The notes: a model not told the origin generated them from the letters alone. DNA of 64,000 bases from Actinacidiphila oryziradicis (GCF_005047355.1 NZ_SUMC01000006.1:124001-188000), one strand, 5' to 3'; positions 1-9,256 are shown, counted from the stretch's first letter. Program-made: numbers and translations.

Positions 1-1919
1 TGGCCGGTGCGCCGGGCGTTGGCAAGACAGCGCTCGTTGTGCACTGGGCGCACGGCGTGCGCGAGCGGTTTCCGGACGGCGATCTCTATATGGACATGCA
101 GGGTTATGGCCCGCATCAGGCCGTCACTCCGCTGAGCGCACTGGATGCGTTTCTCCGCGCCCTCGACACACCCGCCGACAGAATCCCCGAAACGCTTGAG
201 GAGCGGTCCGCGCTCTTCCGGTCCCTTCTCGCAGGCAAAAGGGTTCTGGTTCTCCTGGACAACGCTTCGTCGTCACCGCAGGTGCGTCCGTTGATACCGG
301 CTACCCCGGACTCCTTTACGTTGGTCACAAGCCGAAGTGCACTCCCAGGCCTGGTGGCGAGAGAGGGAGCGATGCGGATGACACTCGATGTCCTGACGCC
401 CGGAGAGTCGGTCGCGCTCCTCTCCCGGTTCGTGGGCCGATCCAGGATCGACGCGGAGCCAGCCATGGCACTTCGCGTTGCCGAACTGTGTGGGTATCTC
501 CCGCTCGCACTGCGAGTCGTCGGTGAGCGGGCGTCGAACAGACACCATCTCTCGCTGGAGGGACTGGTCGGAGAACTGGTCGACGAACGGGTCAGACTTG
601 ACGCTCTCGCCTCGCTGGAGGATGAGCTGAGTGACACCCGAGCCGTCTTCTCCTGGTCCTACCGGGCCCTTGTCCCCGACCTCCAGCAAGCCTTCCGGCG
701 GCTTGGCCTGCAGACCGGAAGCGATATCGGCGTCGATGCGGCGGCTGCCCTCATCGGTTGCGACGTAACAACGGCGAAGAGACAGCTACGAGCCCTGGTG
801 GACGTCCACCTGCTCCAGGAAGTCTTCGCCGATCGCTACCGGATGCACGACCTGCTGCGCTCGTACGCGACCGAGCAGGCGGCAGCCGAGGACTCACAAG
901 GTGAACGCACTCAGACCGTCCGCCGCCTGCTCACCTGGTACCTGCTCGTCGCGGACCTCGGCAGGTGCGCCATCCTGCCCCACTCTGCGGCGGTCCCGCT
1001 TGTGCCCGCTCGCAGGGTGGAGATCAGAAGCGCATTCGCCGACAGCACCGAGGCGATGCGGTGGTTCGCGACGGAACGCGTCAATCTTCTCGCGGCCCTC
1101 CGGCAGGCCACGGAGTCCGGGCACCTGGACATCGCCTGGAAGCTCGCCATCACAACCAGCGGATTCTTCGAACTGCGGTCGTACTGGCTGGACTGGGAGG
1201 ACAGCGTGCGGGCCGGCCTCGCCGCGGCTCAAGCCTTGGGTGACGAGTTCGGCGAAGCCGTCAGCAACCTCATCCTGGCTGATGTCTCCTGGCGGAATGG
1301 CCAGTTGGAGGAGGCCGCTGACCAGTACCGGCAGGCGTCCCGGATCGCGCACGACATCCCGGTCGGCTGGATAGAAGGGTTCGCCTCGCGAGGGCTGGGT
1401 CTTCTTCGGGAGGAGCAAGGAGATGCCACGGGCGCACAGGGCTGCTTCCAGGCGGCGCTACGCGTCTTCCGGGCAAGTGAACACCGGCGCGGCGAAGGCA
1501 TGTCGCTGCTCAGCATGGGCAAGTGCGCGCGTGCGAGCGGCGATCTGACACAGGCAATCGCTCACGGGGAAGCCGCTGTTGAAATCTTCGCGGATATCGA
1601 TGACCCCTGGACGCTTGCTTGGGGAGCGCTCCCCCTGGCTGCGGCGCTTGCTGACGCGGGTCGCCATGATGACGCCTTGAACCATCTCCGACCGGCCCTG
1701 GAGGTATTCAGGGGCTTCGACGACCGGCGCAGCGAAGCTATGGCACTGCTGTCACTCGGCGACGTATGCCGGGACTCCGGCCGCCTCACCGAGGCACATG
1801 CCTACTGGAGCCTGGCGGCCGACCTCTACGAAGCCCTCGGTGACCCCAGGCACGAGGAGATTCGTGGACGTTGCGGGGGCGGCGGACCTACGTCAGAGGG
1901 AAGGGCCGCCGACAGCTGA
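1..1919 (+). CDS. NB-ARC ATPase with TPR repeats, AfsR/SARP-like regulator, 5' partial
   Basis: The reading frame is already open at base 3, so the gene begins before the window. The first visible codons give a Walker A loop (AGAPGVGKTAL), followed by a Walker B strand (VLVLLDNA, about bases 243-270), a VTSR sensor and a GYLPLAL motif, the usual order of an NB-ARC switch ATPase. A winged-helix-like stretch ending in MHDLLRSYA follows. The last third is rich in A, L and G with repeating helix pairs typical of TPRs. In streptomycetes this architecture is seen in AfsR-type and other SARP regulators, where the nucleotide switch controls an N-terminal DNA-binding or effector domain. That domain lies outside the window, so a regulatory role is inferred. 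No partner gene follows directly. Confidence 0.85.
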   Translation, partial: AGAPGVGKTALVVHWAHGVRERFPDGDLYMDMQGYGPHQAVTPLSALDAFLRALDTPADRIPETLEERSALFRSLLAGKRVLVLLDNASSSPQVRPLIPATPDSFTLVTSRSALPGLVAREGAMRMTLDVLTPGESVALLSRFVGRSRIDAEPAMALRVAELCGYLPLALRVVGERASNRHHLSLEGLVGELVDERVRLDALASLEDELSDTRAVFSWSYRALVPDLQQAFRRLGLQTGSDIGVDAAAALIGCDVTTAKRQLRALVDVHLLQEVFADRYRMHDLLRSYATEQAAAEDSQGERTQTVRRLLTWYLLVADLGRCAILPHSAAVPLVPARRVEIRSAFADSTEAMRWFATERVNLLAALRQATESGHLDIAWKLAITTSGFFELRSYWLDWEDSVRAGLAAAQALGDEFGEAVSNLILADVSWRNGQLEEAADQYRQASRIAHDIPVGWIEGFASRGLGLLREEQGDATGAQGCFQAALRVFRASEHRRGEGMSLLSMGKCARASGDLTQAIAHGEAAVEIFADIDDPWTLAWGALPLAAALADAGRHDDALNHLRPALEVFRGFDDRRSEAMALLSLGDVCRDSGRLTEAHAYWSLAADLYEALGDPRHEEIRGRCGGGGPTSEGRAADS

Positions 1920-2356
1920 CCGTGGCTCTGCCGTCATCAGGTGGGCGTGAGCGGCAGTCCGCAGGCGGGTGGTGGCGGTCGAGTACGGCGTGCTCACGGC
2001 ACAGTCTGTCGCCAAGCCAGACCTTCTCCACCTTCACCGGCTGCCCGGCAAGCAGCCTCTTTCGGAAGCACTCGATCGGGCCGTTCCTGGCTGCGGCTAC
2101 GACGGCGGCGCCCGCGCCACCACTCAAAGACCAAGGCGAGGCAATGCGACCTTCGCACTCCACGCCGGACCCGGGAGCCGCGTACGCCGCCGAAGGCCGC
2201 TCTTTTCAGCCATTGACGTACACATATTCGATGTTGTGATGATTCTGAAATCCGTTGACGTTGCTAACGTATGTGCGACATGCTCAAGTCGGCAACGGCA
2301 GACCACAGCTGCCGCGCCGCCCTCAACAGTCGCGCCCAACGCAAGGGACCACCAAC
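1920..2356. other. intergenic stretch upstream of the broken ATPase operon
   Basis: No convincing gene. The AT-richer part at 2200-2290 looks like a promoter region: TTGACG occurs at 2213-2218 and again near 2251, and GACGTACACAT at 2215-2225 recurs in the methylase/helicase divergent promoter (10966-10976). A minus-strand stretch near 1950-2100 has fairly high GC at third positions but no recognisable product. Confidence 0.35.
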
Positions 2357-3083
2357 ATGACTGACGAGACTTTTTCCTCTCCCGTCTCCCTGCGTGACCT
2401 GCTCCTTAGCCGCCTGAGCGGCGCGGGCCTGGCCCCGGAGGCGCAGGGTTTGCTGCGCGAGCTGCTGCCTGAGGAGCAGGCCAGGGGCGCCGAGCGGGCC
2501 GGGCCCGTCTACCTGCGGTCCATCTCGGCCGCCGGATGGCGCGAGCCGGCAGGTGATCGTCTTCACCCACGACACCCGCCTCCAGCAGGCCATCAGTCAC
2601 CTGAGCATCCCCGCGACCATCCTGGAAGTCTCCCGCCAGACCGACTCCGTCGTACACGTGGCCCAGGTCAGCGACCCGGTCGACCGGGCGCTCGACGAGG
2701 CGCGGGCGGTCGCGCTGGACGGGAACCTGCCGCAGGAGGTCGCCGACCGCGTGCTGCCCGCGATGTGCCGCGTCGCCCTGGAGGCGGCCTTTCTGGAGCC
2801 TGCCCGGCGCCGACTGCGCGCCACCGGGCTGAGCTACCTCTCCGTCGAGCAGAAGATCGGCAAGGCGCGTCCGCTCACCGAACTCGCTGCGCTCGCGCTC
2901 TCCGACACACCGATGGAACGCGCCCAGGTCCTGGAAGCCGTTGCGCGGGACCACGGGCCGTGGGCACGGACCTTGATCCAGCAGTGCAACGCCGGAACCC
3001 ACCAGGCCCTGCCCACGGTCGCCGACCGACGGGACCTGGTAAAGAGCACCGAGCGGCTTGCTAAGGCGGTGCAGGGCCGGTGA
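2357..3083 (+). pseudogene. AAA-family (SMC/RecF-like) ATPase with internal deletion and frame change
   Basis: The ATG at 2357 opens a protein whose residues up to VYLRSISAAGWR look like the start of an AAA/RecF-type ATPase, just where the first beta strand leads into the P-loop. At about 2535-2550 the frame changes. From 2541 the second frame reads RQVIVFTHDTRL, the D-loop/H-loop strand found at the far C-terminal end of the same kind of ATPase, and runs to the stop at 3083. Walker A, the coiled-coil middle, the signature motif and Walker B are all missing, so several hundred residues have been deleted. The remnant overlaps the next gene by GTGA, so the operon arrangement survives. An ATPase defect is certain if the family reading is right. 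Both ends match one family, which favours a deletion over a chance junction. Confidence 0.75.
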
Positions 3084-3457
3084 CCCTTTCCGCCAGCGGC
3101 CTCGTCGCTGCCGCCGACCAGCTGCTTGTGCCCCCGCCGGGCGTTACCCACACCCTCACCCCCGGTCTTCGCGCCCGTGCCGCCGCAGCCCTGCTACGGC
3201 TGGCCCTGGACGAGACCATGGACGAGTTCTGGCGCAGCATCACCCCGAACATGACCCGCAACGGCCGAACCAGGATGCTCTGCCTGGAGTCGTACGTCAG
3301 ACCCTCCGTGGCCCGCCAGTGGTACGCGGTCTGGTCCGCCCTCAGCGCCGCCTGCCACCACCACAGCTACGAACTGCCGCCCACCCCTGCCGAGGTCCGG
3401 GCCTGGCACCAGGACGTCACCGAACTACTGCGCGTACTGCCCTCCGCCCGGCTCTGA
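3080..3457 (+). CDS. hypothetical protein, 125 aa, coupled to the broken ATPase
   Basis: GTG start at 3080 overlapping the stop of the ATPase remnant by four bases. The protein is mostly alpha-helical by composition, with a conserved-looking core (MTRNGRTRMLCLESYV) and no signal peptide or membrane segment. I do not recognise the family. Its coupling suggests a small accessory subunit of the ATPase before that gene was broken. The frame is intact and has normal Streptomyces codon use. Confidence 0.65.
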   Translation: MTLSASGLVAAADQLLVPPPGVTHTLTPGLRARAAAALLRLALDETMDEFWRSITPNMTRNGRTRMLCLESYVRPSVARQWYAVWSALSAACHHHSYELPPTPAEVRAWHQDVTELLRVLPSARL

Positions 3458-3503
3458 CCTACCGCGGCTCGCTCCGCCACCGTCCGAAAGGAAACCACAC
3501 ACC

Positions 3504-5141
3504 GTGGACAACCGCCGCTACCGCATGGTGGTCACCAGCGGGCTTGACTACGTCAGGACAGGTGCGCAGGTCGACGACCAGCTGCGCCGCTGGCTGCGGG
3601 AGCCGCCGAAGGCCTACGACATCGACGCCTTCGCCGAAGGACGCAATGAGATAGCCCGCGGCGTGACCCTCGACCACGACTCCACGACCGGGACGACCGG
3701 TGTCTACGGACGCTGGCGGCTGCGGGAGACGGCCCCCAACGGGACCTGGCAGACCACAGTGCTGATACGGCAGGTCGGAGGCGGGCCGACCTGGGTCCAG
3801 CTGGACGTCGAGCACCTTCCGGACGACCCTGACACCGCACCCGTACCGGCCAAGACACCTCGGCTCGCGAAAAGCCTGCTCGGCGTCCTGGAGGCACGCG
3901 ACGGCCGAGCCGATGTGACGCCCGACCCTCAGGTCGTCGAAGCGGATGACGTCGACGCCGTCATCGACGAGCTGTGCGACGAGGACCGGCGCCTGCCCAT
4001 CGTCATTGCGAGCAGCCCGTACGGTGTCGACTTCGACAGCTGGCTGGAGCAGACGGTGGACCCTCTGGTCCGCCCTCTGGCCGGCCTGGCCATCCTCTAC
4101 GTTCTCGCGCCCGGGGCCGAGGCCCGCTTCAACCAGGAACTGGGTTACCACCGCGTCTTCGGCGGCGGCATCCGTACCTATCTGCCCGGAGTGGACCCGG
4201 CCTGGGCGGCGGACGGCCAGCGGCACCGCGTGATGTCCCGCCGGCTCATCACCGAGAACCCTGGCCGTGCCAGCCGCATCCTGGCCCAGTTGCCGCAAGG
4301 CCTGGCGACCCGCATGCCGTTGCCCGCAGAACTCGACTCGGTCCCGGTAATGCGGACCCGGACCAGGGACGCCGTGGGCACCTCCGAGCTGGAGCGGCTG
4401 CGCGACGAGAACCACGCCCTCTTCGAGATCCTGGAAGAGGCCGGGCGGGAACAGCGCGTCCGAGCCGACGAGATCCGCGACCTGAAGCACGAACTGCAGC
4501 AAGCAGGGGACAACGAGTCGCTGCTTACCGTCGATTACGACGAGCAGTATCAGCAGCTCCACAAGGCCAAGGCACAGGTGCTGGCCCTCCAGAAGCGGCT
4601 GTTGGTCATGGGAGCAGGCGAAGCCGCGTTCTCCCCTATCGACAGTTCTCCCACCGACCCAGAATCCTTCGCGGAGATCCTCGGCAGGATCGGCGAGATG
4701 CCGCGCTTGCATTTCACCGGCTCCAGCAAGGTCGCCCTGGAGCTCGACGACCAGGCTTACGGCTCCTCGTGGGTGCGCATGACCTGGGACGCCGTGCTGG
4801 CGCTGCAGGACTTCGCCGATGCAGCAGCCGAAGGCAAGGTCAACTGCGATTTCAAGCAGTGGTGCACGGACGCTCCGGGCGGTGTGCACACGATTTCACC
4901 GCGGAAGATCGTCCGGGATGAGTCGAAGACGGTGAAGTCCAAGTCCAACTGGCGCAGGGAGCGCACCTTTCCTATACCCGAGTATGTGGACTCCAGCGGC
5001 AAGGTGTTCATGGGTGCCCACCTACGGATTGGCGGAGGCAACACGGTCGCACCGCGTCTCCACTACTTCGACGGATCCTGCGCCGAGCACGGGATATTCG
5101 TCGGCTACATAGGTCCCCACCTCACCAACACGCTCACCTGA
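3504..5141 (+). CDS. hypothetical coiled-coil protein, 545 aa, defence-island context
   Basis: GTG start at 3504 with an AAAGGA ribosome site about ten bases upstream. Residues 1-150 form an alpha/beta domain. Residues 150-260 hold a second domain containing LPIVIASS and LAGLAILYVLAP. Residues about 290-370 are charged and heptad-like (ELERLRDENHALFEILEE), a likely coiled coil. The C-terminal 45 residues (HLRIGGG ... PRLHYFD ... VGYIGPHL) form a compact beta element with the look of the small toxin-like or nucleic-acid-binding tails seen in several defence proteins. It follows the 125-aa gene by 46 bases and probably belongs to the same operon. I do not recognise the full-length family. A link to defence rests only on position beside mcrBC and the methylase. 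Confidence 0.7.
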   Translation: MDNRRYRMVVTSGLDYVRTGAQVDDQLRRWLREPPKAYDIDAFAEGRNEIARGVTLDHDSTTGTTGVYGRWRLRETAPNGTWQTTVLIRQVGGGPTWVQLDVEHLPDDPDTAPVPAKTPRLAKSLLGVLEARDGRADVTPDPQVVEADDVDAVIDELCDEDRRLPIVIASSPYGVDFDSWLEQTVDPLVRPLAGLAILYVLAPGAEARFNQELGYHRVFGGGIRTYLPGVDPAWAADGQRHRVMSRRLITENPGRASRILAQLPQGLATRMPLPAELDSVPVMRTRTRDAVGTSELERLRDENHALFEILEEAGREQRVRADEIRDLKHELQQAGDNESLLTVDYDEQYQQLHKAKAQVLALQKRLLVMGAGEAAFSPIDSSPTDPESFAEILGRIGEMPRLHFTGSSKVALELDDQAYGSSWVRMTWDAVLALQDFADAAAEGKVNCDFKQWCTDAPGGVHTISPRKIVRDESKTVKSKSNWRRERTFPIPEYVDSSGKVFMGAHLRIGGGNTVAPRLHYFDGSCAEHGIFVGYIGPHLTNTLT

Positions 5142-5155
5142 CGGAACGGGTTGTG

Positions 5156-5170
5156 CGGTCATGTTGACCG
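5156..5170. terminator. short stem-loop between convergent genes
   Basis: CGGTCA-TGT-TGACCG forms a 6-bp perfect stem 15 bases after the stop of the 545-aa gene, in the gap it shares with a convergent minus-strand gene. It has no T tract. A terminator role is inferred from position only. Confidence 0.3.
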
Positions 5171-5312
5171 GGAAGAGGCCAGTCCAAGCCATGGCTCTCG
5201 ATACGCTCCGGCCTCAAGGCGGCAGAGGAGCGCTCTGCAGGAGACAGAAGTATGTGCAGCCATCTCCGGCGGGGTCCGATGAGCCGTTCCTCGGGCCTCA
5301 GGCGGCCCGCGC

Positions 5313-5912
5313 TCACACGAGGATCTCTGGCAGCCAGCCGATATGGCGGAGCGTGGGTATGACCCGGAAGAGGGTGAAAGCGATGACGGGGGTCTCGTTG
5401 TCCTCCCTAGGAAAGTAGACGGCGTGTTGGAGGGGCTTCACGTCCTGCGGGTGTTCCAGGTTTGTCGAAGGGAGGTCGGGGTGGTCGAAGGCCGGTGCCA
5501 GGGTCACGCCCGGGCGGGCGGTCAGGTCGCGCAAGTCCTGCAGGCCGCAGCTGATTGCGAGCTTCTCCGTGGTGAGGGACTTCTTGAAGAAAGGGCGGTC
5601 ATGGGGGCCCGGCCAGGCCAGCCATGCCATGATCCGCAGTCGGCCCGGGCGCCCGGCGCCGGGCTCGATGCCGGCACGTCGCCGGTTGTGCAGGTTGGAG
5701 AGGGCAGCCGGCATCTCGGGCACGACCGCGGGCTGATAAAGCACGAGGTCCCGCTCGCCGTTATTCCACCGGGTGTCGTGAATTGTCAGCAGAGGGCGAC
5801 CAGGGAGAGAAAGGCGCCAATCGTCAGCCACGCCAGTCGACGATTCTCCGGAGCATGTGGTTCCGGATTTCTCGGATCGGGTGCCGCCCTGCCGCAAAGT
5901 GAGATCGTCCAC
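5313..5912 (-). CDS. hypothetical protein, 199 aa
   Basis: I place the start at the GTG at 5912, because AGGAG sits four bases before it on the minus strand. Longer starts up to 6044 lack such a site and their extra residues look non-coding. The C-terminal two thirds read like real protein, with mixed hydrophobic strands (VIAFTLFRVIPTLRHIGW), charged loops and no low-complexity bias. There is no signal peptide, membrane segment or catalytic motif I can name. It stands alone between two plus-strand defence operons, converging on the 545-aa gene and starting back-to-back with mcrB. The family is unknown. Confidence 0.5.
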   Translation of the reverse strand: MDDLTLRQGGTRSEKSGTTCSGESSTGVADDWRLSLPGRPLLTIHDTRWNNGERDLVLYQPAVVPEMPAALSNLHNRRRAGIEPGAGRPGRLRIMAWLAWPGPHDRPFFKKSLTTEKLAISCGLQDLRDLTARPGVTLAPAFDHPDLPSTNLEHPQDVKPLQHAVYFPREDNETPVIAFTLFRVIPTLRHIGWLPEILV

Positions 5913-6073
5913 GAGTCTCCTGGTGTGCCGTGCCTTCGGGCCGGTGGGTGATACGGCACATGGCGTGCCGGGTGTTGTACAGAACGTATCCGCTGTGTCA
6001 GTCGCATGGGTAGGGTCGGGAAGAACCACCGGTGAGGCGGGCACGCGAGATGTGCCCCGGTCGAGGAGTGTGC

Positions 6074-7945
6074 GTGAGCGAGGAGAGCGGGCAGCATTCC
6101 GAGCCGACGGAGTTCCCGGAGTTCCAGCTGCGGCTGCCCGGCGGGGACGGGATCGACAGGGCGCGGGGAGTCCTGCTGGACGCGGTGGGGACCAACGGCA
6201 GCCGCAAGTTCCTCATCCATGCCGGATCCCCGGCCCGCGACCATGTGATGCCCTCGTTTCCCAAGCACTTCGTCGGCACCTACCGGCGGCGCGAGGTGCT
6301 GAAGGCCGAAGGTGTACTGCGCCCTTCCGAGCGGTGGCCCGGATGGCTCGAACTGGCCGAGGACGTGGAGTGCGGATCGCCGTCCTTCGCCGCGGAAGTG
6401 CTGGTCGGTGCTCCTCGGAACGGCTGGGTGGAGTGGAAGACGGAGGCCGGGGCGCCCCTGTCGGACTTCATGGAAGGCGTTTGGTCGGGCCCCAATCGCG
6501 CCTGGCTGGTGCGAGGCTCCAACGTGTCCGGCAGCGACCTCGTCCAGCGGCTCTGGCTGCCCGAGGGGCGGGTCTCGCTCTCCGCGGCGCGGCTGCGCCA
6601 GGGCGTCGGGCAGGGGGCGAGCAAGGAGGGGCTGCGCACCTTCGTCGAGCAGGACTACGGGTCCACGGCGACGTACAACCAGAAGCTGGAGCTGGTCGAG
6701 GAACTGCACGCCTTCCTCTCCCGGATGAAGCCCGGCGACACCGTGTGCACGATCTCCGGCGGACAGTTCTACGTCGGCGAGGTCACCGGGTCCGCGGAGC
6801 AGACCGCGTCCGAAGGCGGTCGGTCCAACCTGCGGCGGCCGGTCGAGTGGCAGAGCACCGGGTACGCGTACGACGAGCTGCCCGAGGAGCTCCAGCAGAA
6901 GCTGTCCGTCCAGCATGACGTCGTCGACCTGGCCGCCGTACAGCCCCTCATCGACGGGCTCGGGCTCACCGACGAGGAACTGGTGGACGGGGCGGAGGCC
7001 ATAGAGCGCGACCCGAGCGGCGAGATCCCGGCCATCACCGCCCGCCGCGAGCTGGAGCTTCCCGAGCCGCAGCAGGACTTGGCGGACGAGCTATTGGTGC
7101 ACGACGTGGAGTGGCTGCGAGAGGTCCGCGATCTGCTGTGGGACGAGCGGCAGCTGGTGCTGTACGGCCCGCCGGGAACGGGCAAGACATATCTGGCGCT
7201 CAAACTCGCCGAGTTCCTGGGCGGTGGGCCCGAGCAGGTCAAGCTGGTGCAGTTCCATCCGTCGTACGCCTACGAGGATTTCTTCGAGGGTTTCCGCCCG
7301 CAGGAGGACCCCGAGACCCGCGAAGTCGCCTTCCGGCTCACCGCCGGGCCGCTGCGCGAACTCGCCGACCTGGCGTCCCGCGAGGGCAACCGGCACATCC
7401 CGCATTTCCTGATCATCGACGAGATCAACCGGGCCAACCTCGCCAAGGTCTTCGGAGAGCTGTACTTCCTGCTGGAGTACCGCAACAAGTCGGTGCGGCT
7501 CACCTACTCCGGCGACGACTTCGCGCTGCCGCCGAACCTCTTCGTCATCGGGACGATGAACACCGCCGACCGGTCCATCGCGCTCGTGGACGCGGCGATG
7601 CGCAGGCGGTTCGCGTTCGTCGAGCTGTCGCCACGCACCGAACCGACCAGCGGACTGCTGCGACGCTGGCTCGCTCGTCAGGATATGGACAGTGAGCCCG
7701 CCAACCTCCTTGACGAACTCAACTCCCGTATCGACGATGCCGATTTGCGCATCGGACCCTCGTATCTGATGAAGAAAGGCGTCTACCGGGAGGGCGGTCT
7801 GGAGCGGACCTGGCGTACCAAGATCCTGCCGCTGCTGGAGGAACACCACTACGGGGAGGACGTCGACATCGAGAAGCGGTACGGGCTGCACGCGCTGCGG
7901 ACGGCCATCGGCAAGGGTGGAAGCGAGGGCGAGCTCGCCTCGTGA
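6074..7945 (+). CDS. mcrB: McrB-like GTP/ATP-driven restriction translocase
   Basis: GTG start at 6074 is chosen because GAGGA lies about six bases upstream; a start at 6032 would have no ribosome site. The N-terminal 300 residues form a target-reading region, and within it a stretch with GDTVCTISGGQFYVGEVTG resembles the EVE/YTH-like readers of modified bases used by many McrB proteins. The AAA+ module follows: Walker A GPPGTGKT near residue 364, Walker B with the McrB form FLIIDEINRANL near 445, and the family signature GTMNTADRS near 495. McrB hexamers hydrolyse GTP and drive McrC to cut DNA carrying modified cytosines. The GTGA overlap with mcrC fits a co-translated pair. The exact modification recognised cannot be read from the sequence. 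Confidence 0.93.
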   Translation: MSEESGQHSEPTEFPEFQLRLPGGDGIDRARGVLLDAVGTNGSRKFLIHAGSPARDHVMPSFPKHFVGTYRRREVLKAEGVLRPSERWPGWLELAEDVECGSPSFAAEVLVGAPRNGWVEWKTEAGAPLSDFMEGVWSGPNRAWLVRGSNVSGSDLVQRLWLPEGRVSLSAARLRQGVGQGASKEGLRTFVEQDYGSTATYNQKLELVEELHAFLSRMKPGDTVCTISGGQFYVGEVTGSAEQTASEGGRSNLRRPVEWQSTGYAYDELPEELQQKLSVQHDVVDLAAVQPLIDGLGLTDEELVDGAEAIERDPSGEIPAITARRELELPEPQQDLADELLVHDVEWLREVRDLLWDERQLVLYGPPGTGKTYLALKLAEFLGGGPEQVKLVQFHPSYAYEDFFEGFRPQEDPETREVAFRLTAGPLRELADLASREGNRHIPHFLIIDEINRANLAKVFGELYFLLEYRNKSVRLTYSGDDFALPPNLFVIGTMNTADRSIALVDAAMRRRFAFVELSPRTEPTSGLLRRWLARQDMDSEPANLLDELNSRIDDADLRIGPSYLMKKGVYREGGLERTWRTKILPLLEEHHYGEDVDIEKRYGLHALRTAIGKGGSEGELAS

Positions 7946-9147
7946 CCGTCGTCGAACTCGCCGAACACGGCCCGGCTGTCACCCGGCCACTCCCGGCCGA
8001 GGTCGGCCGGGCACTCGCCGCCTCCCGTATCGTCGATGCCGCCCCCGACCCGTATCAGCCGGGCAGCTGGCGATTGCGGGCCGGCAGCAAGGTCGGTGCG
8101 GTCGTGCTGCAGGTCCCGCAAGGCGAACCCGTCACGCTGCGCATCACGCCCAAGGTGCCCATCGCCCGGCTGTTCTTCCTTCTCGGATACGCGCTGAACC
8201 CCAAAGTGCACCGCGACGGCGCCGTGGATGTCGCCGAGCACACCGAGGTGCTCCCGGCCGTCGCTCACGCCTACGAGCGAGCCCTCGAACGCGCGCTGCG
8301 GCAAGGAGTGCTCCAGGGCTACCGGCACACCGAGGAAGCCGCCCTGGTCGTCCGCGGCCGGATCCGGGAGGCCGACCAGATCCGCCGCCACCACGGACGC
8401 GCCTTCCCCGTCGAGGTGGCCTACGACGAGTACGGCACCGACATCGCTGAAAACCGGCTGCTGCGTGCCGCGACCGAACGGATCTGCCGCCTGCCCCGGG
8501 TGCCCGGCGACGTACGCCGCAGGCTCCGGCACCACCGCGCGCGGCTCGCCGACGCTGAGCCGCTGGTGAGCGGGCACGAGCTGCCGCGGTGGCGGCCCAG
8601 CCGCCTCAATGCCCGCTACCAGCCCGCGCTGCGACTGGCCGAAACGGTGCTGCGCGGATCGTCGGTGGAGCATCTGCCGGGGGGTGTCGCCGTCGACGCG
8701 TTCCTCTTCGACATGAACAAGGTCTTCGAGGGCTTCGTGTGCGTAGCGCTCCGAGAGGCGTTGGCTCCGTACGGCGGGCGGAGCACCCTCCAAGCCCGTG
8801 GGGTCCACCTCGACGAGGACGACGCCGTTCGGATGCGCCCCGACCTCGTGTGGTACAAGGACGGAGGCCGACCAAGCGCCGTCGCCGACGCAAAGTACAA
8901 GGCGGAGAAACCCGAGGGTTTCCCGGAAGCCGATCTCTACCAGATGCTCGCCTACTGCACGGCACTCGGACTGCCCGAGGGCCACCTTGTCTACGCGAAG
9001 GGCAATGCTCCGCACGCCTCACACCGGGTCCGGAGCGCTGAGATCGTCATCCACCAGCACGCTCTGGACCTCGACCAAGCACCGGACGAACTCCTCGTGT
9101 CGGTGTGTGCCCTGGCCCACCGGATGGCCAGCGACCTGCGCGTATGA
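7942..9147 (+). CDS. mcrC: McrC-like nuclease subunit of type IV restriction
   Basis: GTG start at 7942 overlaps the mcrB stop by four bases. The N-terminal part has the McrC feature LRITPKVPIARLFFLLGY, the beta-rich region that docks on McrB. The C-terminal nuclease has a PD-(D/E)xK core: RPDLVWY near residue 298 and DAKYK near 315. Both acidic residues and the lysine are present, so the enzyme looks active. At 401 aa it is of normal length. Together with McrB it should restrict incoming DNA with modified bases, a common barrier in Streptomyces to DNA methylated in other hosts. No lesion is visible. Confidence 0.92.
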   Translation: MTVVELAEHGPAVTRPLPAEVGRALAASRIVDAAPDPYQPGSWRLRAGSKVGAVVLQVPQGEPVTLRITPKVPIARLFFLLGYALNPKVHRDGAVDVAEHTEVLPAVAHAYERALERALRQGVLQGYRHTEEAALVVRGRIREADQIRRHHGRAFPVEVAYDEYGTDIAENRLLRAATERICRLPRVPGDVRRRLRHHRARLADAEPLVSGHELPRWRPSRLNARYQPALRLAETVLRGSSVEHLPGGVAVDAFLFDMNKVFEGFVCVALREALAPYGGRSTLQARGVHLDEDDAVRMRPDLVWYKDGGRPSAVADAKYKAEKPEGFPEADLYQMLAYCTALGLPEGHLVYAKGNAPHASHRVRSAEIVIHQHALDLDQAPDELLVSVCALAHRMASDLRV

Positions 9148-9232
9148 GCACCGCCGGACCATCCGCCCGAGGGTAACGAGCTCCGCCGTGCCGCAGCTCG
9201 CGTTCGTGGCGTGCGCCCGCGCCGGGTTCCTG

Positions 9233-9244
9233 CCCGTGCACGGG
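9233..9244. terminator. palindrome between convergent mcrC and methylase genes
   Basis: CCCGTGCACGGG is a perfect 12-bp palindrome in the 109-bp gap where mcrC and the methylase gene converge. It may help to stop transcripts from both sides, but without a loop or T tract this is weak. Confidence 0.2.
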
Positions 9245-9256
9245 TGAGCGGGAGAG

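Noticed and set aside
3459-4889. Open frame of 476 codons on the minus strand
   Set aside because: Antisense to the 545-aa gene, which has a ribosome site and coding bias. Composition is not protein-like.
5786-6916. Minus-strand frame whose end (WLTIGAFLSLVALC) looks like a membrane span
   Set aside because: Most of it is antisense to mcrB, and the hydrophobic tail lies over the 199-aa gene in another frame. No ribosome site supports it.
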